From positions 35,068-99,067 of the forward strand of contig JAMYHX010000113.1 of assembly GCA_025529335.1 (NCBI GenBank): a stretch of 64,000 nucleotides of DNA, read 5' to 3'. A model generated the notes under the pieces. The model saw nothing but the letters and a program-made list of their open reading frames with translations, was not told where the DNA came from and made no database searches. Source of the stretch: Rhizopus sp. PT2906 (Eukaryota; Mucoromycota; Mucoromycetes; Mucorales; Rhizopodaceae). Each line of letters starts with the position of its first letter. Within the stretch, counting starts at the first letter, position 1. Shown here in pieces: positions 42,526 through 55,065 of this stretch. Made by a program: the position numbers and the translations under genes.

Positions 42526-43881
42526 ATGCTCACAAGCTCTCTAACTTTTGAAAGAAAAAGATCAAATTTCACATTTTTTTCTTTGTAATAAATACTTAAT
42601 TCCTTGCCACCCTTGGGTGAATCAAACCCTGTCTTTTATAAATATCTTTCAACTTTATATATTCGACGAGACACACGTCTGTCGCGTTCAAGCCACTTAA
42701 TAGGGCAATAATGTAACCAATGGAGACTTTTTGCTGTAGCACTAAGTATAGTAGCCGTTGTCATTTGAAAGAAAACATCAGGTGGCTATCACGAAAACGC
42801 CTTTATTCTAGCACAAGGTCAACCAAATGAGCAAAGCTTATAGTAAAGTTTTTATATATAGCGCTCACGGTACCAATTTATGATTATCAGCATTTATTTA
42901 TGTTTGCCACTCTTTTGAAGTGGTAGAAGTTAGTGCAACTTTAATGAAACAATTAGAGTGATTTTATTAAAGCATTCAGGGCGAGGACATAAAAGCAGGG
43001 AAGGTTGGGGTGGAAGGTTTTTGAATTCAAAGGAAGAGACATCTATCGCTGGGTTTTTGATAAACTTTATGCCCTTTTTAAGCCGGAACTTCCATTGAAA
43101 ATTAATGTTTTTACCTTCATAGTCGACAAAAAAGTTAAAATCAGAGCCAACTCCATAGCTTTTTTGACCTATTCAAGTAACAAGTGTATTCCTTGACATG
43201 ATTGAGCGTGATGAATTCTAGTGTTTTCCTTCAAACAACGATGAGTTGGAAGCTTTTCTTGGTGTAGCAATCCCTTCTCACCTTATCAATGATGACAGGT
43301 TCATCCTATTTTTACCCTGTGAACAAGTAAGCAGAAGCCAGTTCTACAGAATGCTCAGAAACTACAAAAAGAGAGCTAGCTTGTACACTTGGTGCTGCAA
43401 ATCCAATTTTTTTGCAACTTAGATTTCTGTACGTCTCTCTCTCTTGAGCTGCATTACACTGAGCCTCTCGGTTATGCAACGATATGTTCGAAACTGATTA
43501 ATTTATCAGTTTCAACATCAATCAGGATATCTGAAGTTCATGTTTTGGTAGACATGTTGAAGAAAGTGCAATGTTGAAAGGATTTGGGCTTCGAAGCTGA
43601 ACCCACAAATGAAGAAATACAAGAAAAGCCTCAGCTTATGAAAACGAACAAGGTTAGCAAAAAAAACCATCAAGAGCTAAAAGCCTCTTAATAGATTCAC
43701 TGTTTGGGGTCAAAGGCAATGAGCTTCTTGTCAGTCAAAAAGATCTCATTTTGTTATACAACGGGATTATATACCCTAGGATCAAAACGATCAACAAGCA
43801 AAGGGTCCAAAAAATTAATAATTTATAAATATATAACTATATGCTCTTTTCTTTATGATAAAGCACTCTACAAAATGAAAG

Positions 43882-43915
<34 letters not shown>

Positions 43916-44134
43916 AAAGGTTTATTTTATAGTTATAGGGTGGAATATGTCCCTTATTTAACGTGTTATAGCAGTATGGAAGTGCCGAAATTTTTGTCCA
44001 TAGTAACTGGTCAATATATATAAAAAAAAAAGGGAGTGGAATAGAACGTAATTTATTGTTGGCGAATTGTTATGCAATGAATGTTTCAAGATTTTTAATA
44101 TATCAACAATGAGACACATAGTTCTCCTTGGACT
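42526..44134. other. Gene-poor spacer with coding-like debris
   Basis: Short open frames at 43005-43196 and 43389-43640 are broken by stops and lack start/splice context. Near 43560-43640 an acidic/amphipathic phrase (GFEAEPTNEEIQEKPQ) is seen. A run of 33 A lies at 43882-43914. It may contain dead mobile or gene-family sequence. No intact gene is supported. Confidence 0.4.
43882..43914. repeat. Poly(A) tract, 33 nt
   Basis: An uninterrupted run of A follows a short open frame; there are no obvious target-site duplications by eye. It may be a retroposition tail or a simple homopolymer. Confidence 0.8.
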
Positions 44135-47100
44135 TTACAGAGCCTGTGCACCAGCTCCAATGATAGTCGATCTACGCTTAGTTGGCCTTGCTGGCGTTGG
44201 TGTTGGTGTGAATGTACCATTTAATATTTTTTCGAGGTTGGCTTCACTCAAATAAGTTCCTGCATTGGACGCTTTTCTTAATGTATTGACAAGTTGACGC
44301 ATTTGAGCGTTTACAGTTGCCGTTTCTTCGGTACGTTTTTGTATCAGTTGGCTTTGAGCCTCATTCGTCTGTTCTAGCTTACTCTTGGCATCCAACGCTG
44401 CGAGCTCTCTACGTTTCAATTGCTGTATTTCTCGTTCATAGCCTATGGCTGCTTCTCTAGCACTATCTGTCTCTACCTTTAGACTCTTTGTCAACTGTTT
44501 CTTTTGTGTACGTAGTCTTTCTATATCGGTTTGCAGTTGACGGATGATTGATTCTGATTTCACTCGTGCTGTACGATTAGCTTGCGTCAATTGTGTGTTC
44601 TTTTTACGCAACTCTTGGTTTTCGGCTATCAAGTGCTTCAACTTGACTTCGTACTGAGACCGCAGCTCTTGCGCTTGCTTATTCTCTCTTAATTGCATCA
44701 CGCTCTGAGGACGTTCTCTCACAGGAGGAATTACGGCAGAAGGTGCAACCTTTTGCTTCAGGGCTGCATCCCTTTCTTTCTGTATTTCTAAAAGATGCTC
44801 CTTCAGTTCGTTCAGCTTGCCTTCGTAATTTGTCCTCATCTGCGTGTACAGGTCCTCGGTCTTTTCTAGCTGTCCCACGAGCTCTTTTTTGACCAAAAGG
44901 TCTGCCTGAACCTGATGAAGCATTTTTAGTAGTTTCTTGTTGTGTTTTCTATCATTCTTTAGTTTGTTGTAGCTAGTGGATGCTGTAATTGTTGGTATAT
45001 CGGCTGTACTCGAATTGAGATAGGAAGTCGTGATTGAGCTATCTGTATCATCCCACATAGAATCAACAGATATGGATGACCGCTTGATCAGGTCACCTTT
45101 GGATTCATCAGACCAAGCAGGTACTTCCTATCCTCATGTATATTCATCAATAATGTGTACATGCATATTATATCTAATGAAACTTACAAGGGCTTCTAAT
45201 CTATCCTCTTCATCATCAAATAGAATGTCTCCAGAAGGAGGCGATGGACAAATATAAGGAGGAGGTGAAGGAAGACGCATGTGCCTATTATTTTCGCTAA
45301 AGTCTTCTTGACGAGAGGAAGAAGATAAAAAGCTTTCAAGGGTCGCTTCGACGCTGTCATGCAGTATAGTTTCATCTGTGGACTGTGATCATAAAGTTGC
45401 ATGTGTGCTAAGTAAAATTTAGAATCAACAAAAACGCCCCTCCCTTTCTCCTCCCCCCTTTTTTTTAAATTTCTCTATTTTCAATTATATTTCTTCTTAT
45501 ATCATATTTACCTTGTCATATTCCTTTTGTAACAGACCAATAAATTCGTCAATGTTGTTTTCTAAACCTTGATGGTTCTTCTTATGCTTATGTACAGGTG
45601 AGAATATTGGCTTTATTTTTATAGAATGCTTTCTCTTAATGAGACGTCGTCCTGTAGATGTTGATGCATGATGTTGTTGTTTCATATTGTGTTTCTTTAG
45701 GTCATGAAGGTGACTAGTTGATGAAGAATTCGAAATTCGTTTGCTTAGCGATGTTTCGTTCAAGGCGTTGTTAGCCGCTTCAAATTTCATCTGCGTTTCA
45801 GCCACCTGAAGTTTCAGGGCTTCCACTTGAGAGGCATAATCTTGTATAATAGGGTGTGGTTCAATGTTGCCCTGAGCGCCGTTTAACTGCAATGCTAGTG
45901 TATCTTTTTCACTTTTAGTTTGAACCAATTCATTCGTCAAGCTATGAACATAGGTTCTAATGGCATTCATTTCTTCCTTCAACACCTTCACTTGATCTTC
46001 CAAGGTATGATTGCTGTTTATATCGCTTAGTACGGATACCTGCATCTTGAGTCGAGCGACTTGTGTTCGTAAATAACGTAGTTCGTCAGCACTTCCTTCG
46101 TTATACTCGTGATTTATCTCGACTCTGTTTTGGATATTGCGTGCTCGATTTGCGTATTTTAACGTATTGAGTGTTTCTGCGTAGTCTGATTCTGAAGAAC
46201 TGACGCAGGCTAACATGAGTGTATTGCTATTTCCTCCTAAACTATCCTGTAATAGTCGAGTTAACTTGCTATCCCTATAGGGTATATGTGGTTGTGGTAT
46301 GATGGAGGAAGAAGTAGATATTCTTCTCTCAGCCAAAGCTGAAATAACGTTCCCTAAAGCTAATAATCCAGAGTTGATTGATATGCCCTCTTTTTGTCGA
46401 TCGCCTAAAGCGTTTGTTTTTTTGAGCTAAAGAAAAGGGTAATTAGGTTATGGTACATGCTCCCTATTATCTCTTTTTACTCTTTCTGAACCTGCCAGGT
46501 CCACAAAATGAAACTTTGAAACAAGACGTTTAATTGATTCATTATCATCTACTGCTTCTTCCAAGGCCATTTCATCCTTAAGAAATTGTTGCTTTAGTAT
46601 GACAGAAAAGATGGCATGAGAACGAGAAGAAGAGGCGTTTAATTCAGTCGTTCCTGTAGTTCTATGCAGAGAGCCCCTCTTTAGGCACCTAAAAACCATA
46701 CATTACAGCAAAGATAAAAAAACCCTTTTTTATCTTTTATTACCTTAATAACTCTTCAGCTGTTTGTACATTTTCCTCTTTAACATTTGCCCAGTAAATT
46801 CTTCCCTGTGTGTCCTCTCTTATAGATGGATGCTGTTCGGTATCGTTTTTAGTAACTAATAGATCGTTGATCTCTTCATTGTATAACTCAAGATAAGAAA
46901 GATAGACTTGATACTTGTAATTCTCTGTCTGCTGCTTCATCATTCCAAAGAGTGAGTGAGCAAAGCGATGGATGATACCTTGATTGTCTGAATTTAGATA
47001 AGGTTCTGACCCGGTCCCCATACTATAGGTTTTTCCAGAACCTGTTTGTCTACATAATTTCTCATGAATAAAAAAAAAATAACTCCAAAGGTTCATTTAA

Positions 47101-47486
47101 GAAATACCCATAAGCCAAGACAGTTACGTTCTTTCTGTTAAAAGCAGGAAATAGGGAAACGGAGTTAGGTTTCACTCATTTTTCAGGCACAATTGTTTCT
47201 TAGCTTACCCTTCAATAAAACTAGTCAACAAGGGTGGAATACTAGATTTATAAACTTGCTCTTGTGTTGCGTGAGAAGGATAAACAAAGTCAAAGTGAAA
47301 GGCCCTGTCAGTTCCCAAGTAGACTGTGTTTCCGTCATCGGCTATTCTCAAGCAATTCTTTTCGTCATTATGGGACGGTCTAATCCTCAATGCTACTCTG
47401 GGAGAGAAAGAGAAAAAAAAAAGTCATGTTTGTCAGCATGTCAAAGGATTAGGTTGTCATAGTTACCTGACTGCTGTCGTTGTCAT
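44135..47486 (-). CDS. Kinesin-4 family motor protein
   Basis: Exons 47486-47467, 47397-47209, 47134-47108, 47049-46744, 46688-46481, 46426-45512, 45382-45188 and 45127-44135 encode 950 residues. The N-terminal motor (~1-370) has RVALRIRPS, the P-loop AYGQTGSGKTYSMG (split by the 27-nt third exon), switch I NASSSRSHAIFSV, switch II HFVDLAGSER and HIPYRDSKLTRLLQDSLGGN. The KEGISINSGLLALGNVISAL helix and TGTTELNASSSRSHA loop are of the kinesin-4 (KIF4/KIF21) type. Long coiled coils follow (~390-480 and ~650-860), then a basic tail ending PTKRRSTIIG. It should walk to microtubule plus ends in interphase or spindle midzone roles. It is shorter than animal KIF4 and lacks its Cys-rich tail. Confidence 0.9.
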
Positions 47487-47631
47487 TTAAAAAAAAAAAC
47501 CAAAAATACAGAAAAAGAAACAAAAAATATTCTTTCAATAAGCTGGGTTAAACGATTAAGAAGGGAAATTGTACAACAGTGGATCACTGATTTGCATTGT
47601 AAATACGTTTGCGTAAGGTATGCAGATATCA

Positions 47632-48259
47632 TTATTGAACTTTATTCAATAGATACCTCAACAGCTTAGCCTCATTTTCCATCTCCAGGATGCTTCTATT
47701 GTTGCGATCTTGGCTATCTCTGCACCAATCTATGAATCTTTTTGGTATTAGATGTAGATGAACGTGTGGGACCTAGAAAAGCTTTTTTTAGTAAAGATGC
47801 CTTGACTTATGTTATTTCTTATTACTGTTTGACCAGCATCTATTCCATCTTGAAATAACCATACTAATCCTTCTTTTGTTTCAGGATACAATTGCGATAT
47901 TGCTTCACTTATGCGTCTTGCTGACAGAGTAAGATCAACTATCTACGCACTTGATGAGTTATTGCTCAAACAAAAAAAATAAATGATTGTACCTCTTTCT
48001 CAAGTAGATCAGAGTATCGAAGTGCCATACGCTTAGGAACAACTAATACATCTATATTACACAAGTTACTTTATAGTTTCATGATCAATAACGCGCATCA
48101 CGCCTACGGCCACTATTTTAATCATAATAAGCAACGATATCAATACTATAAAAAGCAACTTTACAAAGAGATAGGTTTTAAATTGACTAAGCCTACAGTG
48201 TGCTCACTTTCATAAAACACTTCTTTTTCTGAAATGTTGAGATTCCCGAATCTGAACAT
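47632..48259 (-). CDS. hnt2: FHIT/Hnt2-like HIT-family nucleotide hydrolase
   Basis: Exons 48259-48165, 48112-48108 (5 nt), 48051-47993, 47942-47826 and 47772-47632 encode 138 residues, the Fhit size. MFRFGNLNISEKEVFYESE and LVNLKPIS lead into FGHVLVVPKR, which is completed only if the 5-nt microexon TGGCC is included; its flanking introns are 52 and 56 nt. The HIT triad is GQTVPHVHLHLIPKR, as in Fhit (H-x-H-x-H), and the end EMENEAKLLR matches Fhit's C-terminal helix. It should hydrolyse Ap3A-type dinucleotides to AMP and ADP in the cytosol. A model without the microexon breaks the frame. Confidence 0.82.
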
Positions 48260-48350
48260 ATAGGAAAGAGAAATTATAAATTAATGGTCCGGGGGTAAAA
48301 ATATCAATCTTTTTGTTCTATAATCTTAACCAAAGAATTCTTTATTTTAT

Positions 48351-51300
48351 CTATGATTTTCTTGCTTTCTTTGAAAGCTTAATCTTGCCTTCTTGACGTT
48401 TCTTTTCTTTATCAGCAAGCTGTTGTGCACTTTCTAGTTTTCTCTTCTTTGATGATTTCTCGTTCTTTACACTTATCACCGAGTTAACTCCACTTTTCTT
48501 TCCAGAAGACAAGGACTTTACTCGTTGTTCGGCTGCTGTCCAATCGTCGTCTGTGCCTCCAATAGCATATTTTGATAGATCAAGAGAATCAATCAACTCT
48601 CTTTGCTTGGATTTTAATTCATCCAGCACTTCATTACCAGCCTTCTCCAAGTCTTCATCCACATCTTCTGCCAGTGGTTGCCATGCCTCTTCATCTGCTA
48701 TATCACGTTTACCACTCTCATCGTTAGTCTCTTTTTTAGATGGCTTGGGGACAGACGCTTCAATTGCCTTTTCTTCAACTTTTGTAAAGTATTGAGAGAA
48801 CTTTTTCACAATCTTTACAAATAAGGCCAAAACTTGGTTGCTTGCCAAAGATAACTCTTTTTGAAGATCATCTACAGATTTACGTTGCAGACCGATACCA
48901 AGTAAAATGGCACTTTGAACACCTGAAAGCTTGATATCAGCAGGCATCTCGCCTCTAAAGTAAAGCTCGGCAACGGTAGGAATCATGTCAAGGATAACAT
49001 GGTAGTCGACCATGTTGTTAGCATAAGATTCTAAACGCTTCAAGTCATAAGGACTGAACAGTGTATTTAATCTTTCCTTGTCCAATTGCTTTTCTCCTTC
49101 GGCTTCAGGGTCTTCACCTTGCTTTGCCGCATCAAGAACACTGAGTGCATTGACTGCGGTAAAATCGCGGAAGTTGTATGAGAGTAAGTGGATGAAACGC
49201 TTTGAGAAATCACGAGCAAAAGCATCCAACCATGCTGAATTTGCTACACGAGCATCTTGAGTATCTGTCAATGCTTTGATCATCACGCAGGTATGCTCTC
49301 CTGTCAAATCGTTGGCAGTTTGACGCATGTACAGAGGAACAAAACCAGCACGCTTCCAGAATTTGTGAAGAGCAGGAGTAAGGCCATAAGAGACACCGAG
49401 ATAATCAAGACGATGAGAAGGCTTTTCACTGATTTTTGTAAGAAGAGCTGGCATTTTGCTAGGATCACGGACCTTGATTTGCTCTGTCTTGATGTTTGCA
49501 TTTTCTAATTCATAATCTTCAACGCGAGGTAATGCATCTTCCTCTAAGCCAGAGCTTTCGCTCAAGCTAGAGACCTTTCCTTGATAGAAGGATGTGAGGA
49601 GCTCGAGTGCTCTAGAGCCGTATCCCATCTTTGCATAGTCTGGATGTGTGGCAATTCGGACAACACGAGCACCGGATAAGCTTGCAAAGTCATCATCTTG
49701 GTATTGCTGAGCAATCAACCAGGGGATCATATCACCTGCAGGACGCTGACCGCGAGCAAGAGAGTTCATGACAGTTTGACGAGAAATCTCACCTTCGAGA
49801 CAAACTTGAATAACAACCAAGGGATCAGGTAAGCTGCTAGTCTTTTCGTTCACTGGAGGGAGCAATACGAATAGATGATGTGCAGGCGCATCACTCATTA
49901 ACTGTAAATCATTAGGCGAGTTCTTGTAGTGACTTGCTACATAAAGAGACATCATACGTTGTAAGAATGTTTCCGAAACAGGGTGGTATGAGAATAACGT
50001 ATCGCGGTTGACATAATACAGCTCACATTCTGAGGGATGAGGACAGCCTTGAATGTTCTTGGAAACAATGTTGGCATCCAAGCACAGAACCTTGTTCAGC
50101 CATTTCTCGACTGGGTCATTAGGAGCATAACGAATAGGCTCTTCAAGTTTGACTTCTTTCAGAGTACGGCCGCCTAAAGACATGGAGCCTTCTGTCTTTT
50201 TGACTTCCATATTTCGTCCTACAACAATTCCATCTGCATCATCATCTGTCTTCTTTCCAACAATACCTCGTGATTGTTCACGTAATTGTTGAATTAGCTT
50301 CAAAGAAAGAGAGCGGCCGGTACCTTCATAACCGTTGATAGTGGAAGCCATAAAGACAAGGTAAGGTCCCAAGAGCTTACGTACCAGAGGTAAAGGAATA
50401 GCTGCAGCTTCATCAATAACAACCAATTCAGCTTGACCAAGAACGTGTGCATCTTGAGGTTGAATATATTGAATCGTTTGACGATGTTGTTTGAATATGT
50501 TCACTCGGACAATAGCCTTATTGAATTCGGGGTTGGTGGATTGCACAATATCGTAGTCAAGGTGTTCTTCATAGCCAAGTGCATCAAAAGTTTTAAATAC
50601 GAATTCGAATAGCGTCTTTAAATTTTCAGGGCTGGGTGATGTAACAAAGATGTTGGAGTATCCATATGCAACAGCTGATGCCATAGCAATACCAAGGGCA
50701 GCAGACTTACCACGACCACGAGCGGCCGTTAAAGCAACAGTGCTGCGAAGTGATTTTTCAGAAATAGCTTCAATAAAGGTCAAAATGGCCTTTGCTTGAT
50801 CAATCGTACGAGCGTTCTTGACAAGAGAAGCTACAGGTTCTGTTTCCTTTAAAGATTCCTTCAACTCTGCAAGCTCGATTTCTTCTGGCGATTGTTCATC
50901 TGATGCTTTCACTGCGAGAGGCTTCACATTCTTGCCCATACTGATTGGCAAGACATTTAACTCGTCATCCACAACCAAACAAGTTTCGCATGAGGTGAGA
51001 GATAAGATGAAACGTTCGTTAAATCGAGCAACAACATCGCTATGTGCTTCAGTACGGTATCTACTATGTACATCCTATATGGAGCTGTCAGGGACACATA
51101 TGTTGGTTCGGGCTGCTATTATTCTTACCATGGTCATTGTGTATAATTGCTTAAGAGAGCTCATGCTCTTCAATAAAAGCACGACCATACCTCCACCTTC
51201 GACAGTTTCAATAGTACGAGCCAAAGTATTTGGTGTGATTGCTTCGAAATCTTGGAGAATACACATTCCATAAGTATTACCGAGAATCTTTTGTGTTTCT

Positions 51301-51727
51301 TTATAATATGCATAACGAATATTGGTAACAGTAATGAATAACTCAAAGGGATCTTCTTGATTGACTTCTCTGATTCCTCGCTTAATATCTTTTTTGATTT
51401 TAGCTTCACGCTTCTTTCGATGACTAGAAAAGAACAAGTTAATATGTGCAAAGCTGACTCTATTATTTCTTGTACCTTGTGAAGCCAAGCTCTTTCTTAT
51501 AACACCATAATACTGAAGGGCGAGAGGTGACTTGGGCTTGAGATAAAAGCCAATGTAAGTTTACGACCTAAGCTGTCAATCAGTTTTTTGTTGATCTTGA
51601 TCAAAATAAAACTCTCTACCTGATCTCTTCCTTTATCACCAACAATTACAAAGAACGATCTATGCTTTGTTTGCACACAGTTTTTGATAAGTGTATGTAC
51701 ACGAGAATCAACAACTTTCTTGACCAT
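48351..51727 (-). CDS. kre33: RNA cytidine acetyltransferase Kre33/NAT10
   Basis: Exons 51727-51620, 51567-51476, 51423-51129 and 51074-48351 encode 1072 residues. The order is the N-terminal DUF1726-like region (VVNLHWLLSQAQVTSRPSV.., ITVTNIRYAYYKETQKILG), then the helicase ATPase with P-loop TAARGRGKSAALG and VIDEAAAIP (Walker B). Next come a GNAT domain with RIATHPDYAKMGYGSRALE (the acetyl-CoA loop) and a tRNA-binding C-terminal region ending in Lys-rich KLSKKARKS. It writes N4-acetylcytidine in 18S rRNA and, with the Tan1/THUMPD1 adaptor, in tRNA-Ser/Leu, and acts in small-subunit assembly in the nucleolus. Length and order are normal. It is divergent to seh1. Confidence 0.95.
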
Positions 51728-52281
51728 TGAATAAAAAGAGGCTGATTATCACAACTATGGGAAGGAACAGTGGGGCTTTTTGCATTTTTACTTTGCAAGC
51801 GACATGTGGCGCGGAATGAATCAAGTAAAGCCTGTCACAATAGCTTCCAGTTATGGTAATGGCTTTCAGGGCATACAGCACTTTCTTTATGCATTCACAG
51901 CAAAGCAGACTTGGCTAAATAAACCAATCAATATAACAAATATCAATAGAGAGAGAGAGAGTGACATGAGCTTATATTTTTGTATAAAAAGAAAATCAAA
52001 AGTCTCTCTTTTTCTCTTTCGCTTATTTAGCTCCAAAACAATAAACTTTTATTACAGAAAAATAGAAATTACATCTATTCTTAATCGCACAGCATAATGA
52101 GACGCATACAGACCTTCCATTGCCTAATTATAGGCACAGAGACTCTTATGGAAGAAAATTATACGACTAGCATACGTTAATTTTAAAAAATATTGAAGTA
52201 TCCTGGAGAGGTTTGCATAGCTGAGTTGAATTAGATCTGTTAAAGCACAGCCAATTGACCATACTTCTTTCACAAAACAAA
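51728..52281. other. Divergent promoter of kre33 and seh1
   Basis: AT-rich, with a GAGAGAGAG run near 51951-51960. The open frame at 51780-52097 lacks coding look and is not supported. The right end is the seh1 leader. Confidence 0.45.
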
Positions 52282-53923
52282 ATGACAAGCAGCCTAACGA
52301 AATTCGATACTGGTCATGAGGATTTAATACACGACGTAGCCTATGATTTCTATGGCAAGAGGCTTGTCACTTGTTCCTCTGATCAGAAATTAAAAGTATG
52401 GGACTTTGTAGAACGTGAGGATTGCTCAGTTTGGGAACTAAGTGACTCCTGGAAAGCCCATGACTCGTCCATTCTAAAGGCAATTTGGGCCAGACCAGAG
52501 TACGGTCAAGTCATTGCTAGTTGCTCCTTTGATAGGCAGGTCAAGATTTGGGAGGAACAGCCAACAGGTAAGATGTCAATGCAAGCCGATGGGTGTGAAT
52601 CATATACACATACACGCGCTATGAATGTATATGTCAATATTGATACGTTTTTTTTAAATAAAGAACCTAGAAATAGCCAAAAAAGATGGGTTGAAAGGTT
52701 TCGACTGGTTGAATCAAGAGGTGCGGTACTCGACATATCATTTGCCCCTACACCAAATTCGTTACGACTGGTAGGATACACACAGTTATCTGCCATCATT
52801 TTGTATGTATTTATTGTTTACACATAGGCGACTTGCTCTTCAGATGGTATAGTTAGAATATATGAAGCATTAGAGCCGACAAACCTCGCTCAATGGTCAC
52901 AAATGGAAGAATTTGAAATATCTTCATCTATCCCCAACACACCACCGGCAGGACAGCAGCCGCAAGGTCAGCAAGCATTACCTCAACAACAACCACAAGG
53001 TCAGATTCAACAGCAGTTGCAACAAACCTCACCTTATCAATCCCAACTCCAACAACAGTTCCAACAGCTGCAACAACATCAATCCCAGCTACAGCAGCAG
53101 TTGCAGCAATATCAGCCACAATCACAACATCCTCAGCAACCTGTCAATACCAAGAGTACAAGTTCTAGTGGAAGTTCAATAAAAAGCCATGGTTTATCTA
53201 CACCGGGCGTACCTGATGTGCCTACGATGACAAGTACAACTGCAGGATACATTCAGGGAATATCTCCTAGTTCGACAGCAGGCATAGGAGAACAGGCAAA
53301 TGCAGGTAGCATTCATCGTCCGATTGATGCCGATAGCGGATATTGCATTGATTGGTGTCCCAACAGATCGAATACACCCATGATGGTCGCGGGGCTGGGT
53401 AAAGAGAAAGGAGCAAGAGTAAGTAAAGGAAGTGTATGCTTAAAATGGGTTGTTAAAAAGTTTTTAGATATTTAAACATGATGGGCACAATAGATGGATA
53501 CCAGGAGAGATACTACCAGGACATACACAAGAGGTTCATGATGTCAGTTGGGCACCTAATTTAGCAAGATCTTATCAATTAATAGCTACTGCATCTAAGG
53601 ACCAACATGTTAGGATTTACAAGATAACAGAGTCTACACAGCAGGCTCAGCAACAAAGGGGGAGTAGTAGTAATCGAATGCCTATATCACCTGCTGGAAC
53701 ACCTACACAACAACAGTTGAATAAACCACTCAATGTTGAACTCATCGCATCTTTTCCTGATCACAAGGCAGAGGTGTGGAGAGTTGAGTGGAATGTTACT
53801 GGAACTATCTTATCCTCATCTGGAGATGATGGTAAACTAAGGCTTTGGACAGCAGGTTATGATGGAAAATGGAGACAAATGGCCACAGTGACAGCAAATC
53901 AACAAGTCCCACCATCAACATAA
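52282..53923 (+). CDS. seh1: Nucleoporin / SEA-complex WD40 protein Seh1
   Basis: Exons 52282-52567, 52664-52770, 52828-53418 and 53468-53923 encode 479 residues. The WD40 order and phrases match Seh1: TGHEDLIHDVAYDFYGKRL, DQKLKVWDFVERED, ARPEYGQVIASCSFDR, RGAVLDISFAPT, ATCSSDGIVRIYEA, CIDWCPN.., GARIFKHDGHNRW, HTQEVHDVSWAP, DQHVRIYKI and DDGKLRLWTAGYD. It belongs to the Nup84 (Y) complex at nuclear pores and, with Sec13 and Iml1-type subunits, to the SEA/GATOR2 complex for TORC1. A Gln/Pro/Ser-rich insert of ~150 residues (52920-53300) splits the middle of the propeller and is absent from yeast and human Seh1, giving the extra length. Confidence 0.9.
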
Positions 53924-54114
53924 GCATATACCACAATAGTTTTATTCTTTTTTATGAAATAAGATCGTATACATATATACATGATATTATGATGCATGAT
54001 TCCTCTTTCTCTCTTTATTGGAATTATTCTCTACTTTGACTGCAAGCTCATTCCCGTTTGTATCATTGTATCTTCACTGATAATATTACAAGGTCAAAAA
54101 AGAGGTTCATAGTT

Positions 54115-55065
54115 TTACATTCGCTTGCCTTTTCTTGTTTTAATGTCATAATCTACATCACTTTGCTCTCTGTACTTTTTGAATAATTTTATTCTTTTAT
54201 GATGCGTCTTGCCAGAACTATGTGAGAAATGATAGTCTTCATTAGGTTCAAGTTCTTCTTCTTCATCATTTTCATCACTCAGGAGTTCACTAAAATCTGC
54301 TATACTACTACTATCATCATCATCTTCGCTTTTCGTTGACTTTGGTGATTTATTTGACTTTGCAGCATCTTTACGTGGTCTTCCTCTTTTACGGCTCATA
54401 GTTTGGCTTTCTTCAGAAGCAAGTACTTTAGGTGGTCTTCCTTTCTTCTTTGCCTGAACCCTATCGTTTTCCAGCGGTGTCTTTCGTGGTCTGCCTCTTT
54501 TCTTCGAATCAATCTGGGTATTTTTCTTTATGCTAGGAGCCTGGGATGGGTACTCTCGTCTGGAACGTATCGAAATAGGTTCTTTAGTCTCTTTTCTAGT
54601 CTCTTTTTTAGGAGTCTTTCTTGGTCTGCCTCTCTTCAAGCCTACTTTCGGATAGCTTTCACCAGAGTCAACTGTATCCTTTTGCTTCTTTTTATCTGTT
54701 TTCACTTTAGACTTTTTTTCGTCTGTTTGTATTTTAGACTTCTTTTCGTCTGTTTGCACTTTCGGCTTCTTTCTTGGTCTACCTCTAGTGGCCACTTTAA
54801 TAACAGGTGCTTTTATTTCCTTTGGAGCATGCTTGCGAGGCCTTCCTCTTTTTCGAGAAGGAGCTGGTTCATTTACTTGTTCTTTTTCCTCAACCAGTGC
54901 TTTAAGAGATCTTTCTCTTTTTTCAACTAGTGCTTTTGGAGGTCTTCCTCTTTTCTTTCCTACACTTGCCGTAGATGCTTGTATTGACTGTTGCTTTTTT
55001 GGCCGTCCTCTTTTACGTCGAATTATTCCAGAACTAGGATCATTATCACTTGATTGCTTTGACAT
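54115..55065 (-). CDS. AT-hook DNA-binding protein with eight AT hooks
   Basis: Intronless, 316 residues. Eight copies of the AT-hook core (R/K)GRP(R/P/K)K occur: RRKRGRPKKQ, KKRGRPPKA, RKRGRPRKH, TRGRPRKK, LKRGRPRKT, KKRGRPRKT, KKGRPPKV and RKRGRPRKD. Lys-rich, Ser/Thr-rich linkers lie between them and an acidic Asp/Ser stretch sits near the C-terminus (DDDDSSSIADF). The only other feature is the short aromatic/basic end YREQSDVDYDIKTRKGK. It should bind the minor groove of AT-rich DNA in the nucleus as an HMGA-like chromatin architect. The AT-rich base composition of this genome fits such a role, but no target is shown. Two short repeats (DEKKSKIQT and DEKKSKVKT) show recent internal duplication. 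Confidence 0.82.
   Translation of the reverse strand: MSKQSSDNDPSSGIIRRKRGRPKKQQSIQASTASVGKKRGRPPKALVEKRERSLKALVEEKEQVNEPAPSRKRGRPRKHAPKEIKAPVIKVATRGRPRKKPKVQTDEKKSKIQTDEKKSKVKTDKKKQKDTVDSGESYPKVGLKRGRPRKTPKKETRKETKEPISIRSRREYPSQAPSIKKNTQIDSKKRGRPRKTPLENDRVQAKKKGRPPKVLASEESQTMSRKRGRPRKDAAKSNKSPKSTKSEDDDDSSSIADFSELLSDENDEEEELEPNEDYHFSHSSGKTHHKRIKLFKKYREQSDVDYDIKTRKGKRM

Noticed and set aside
43005..43640. Short plus-strand frames in the 42.5-44.1 kb spacer
   Set aside because: Stops and frame breaks, with no start or splice context that restores a protein.
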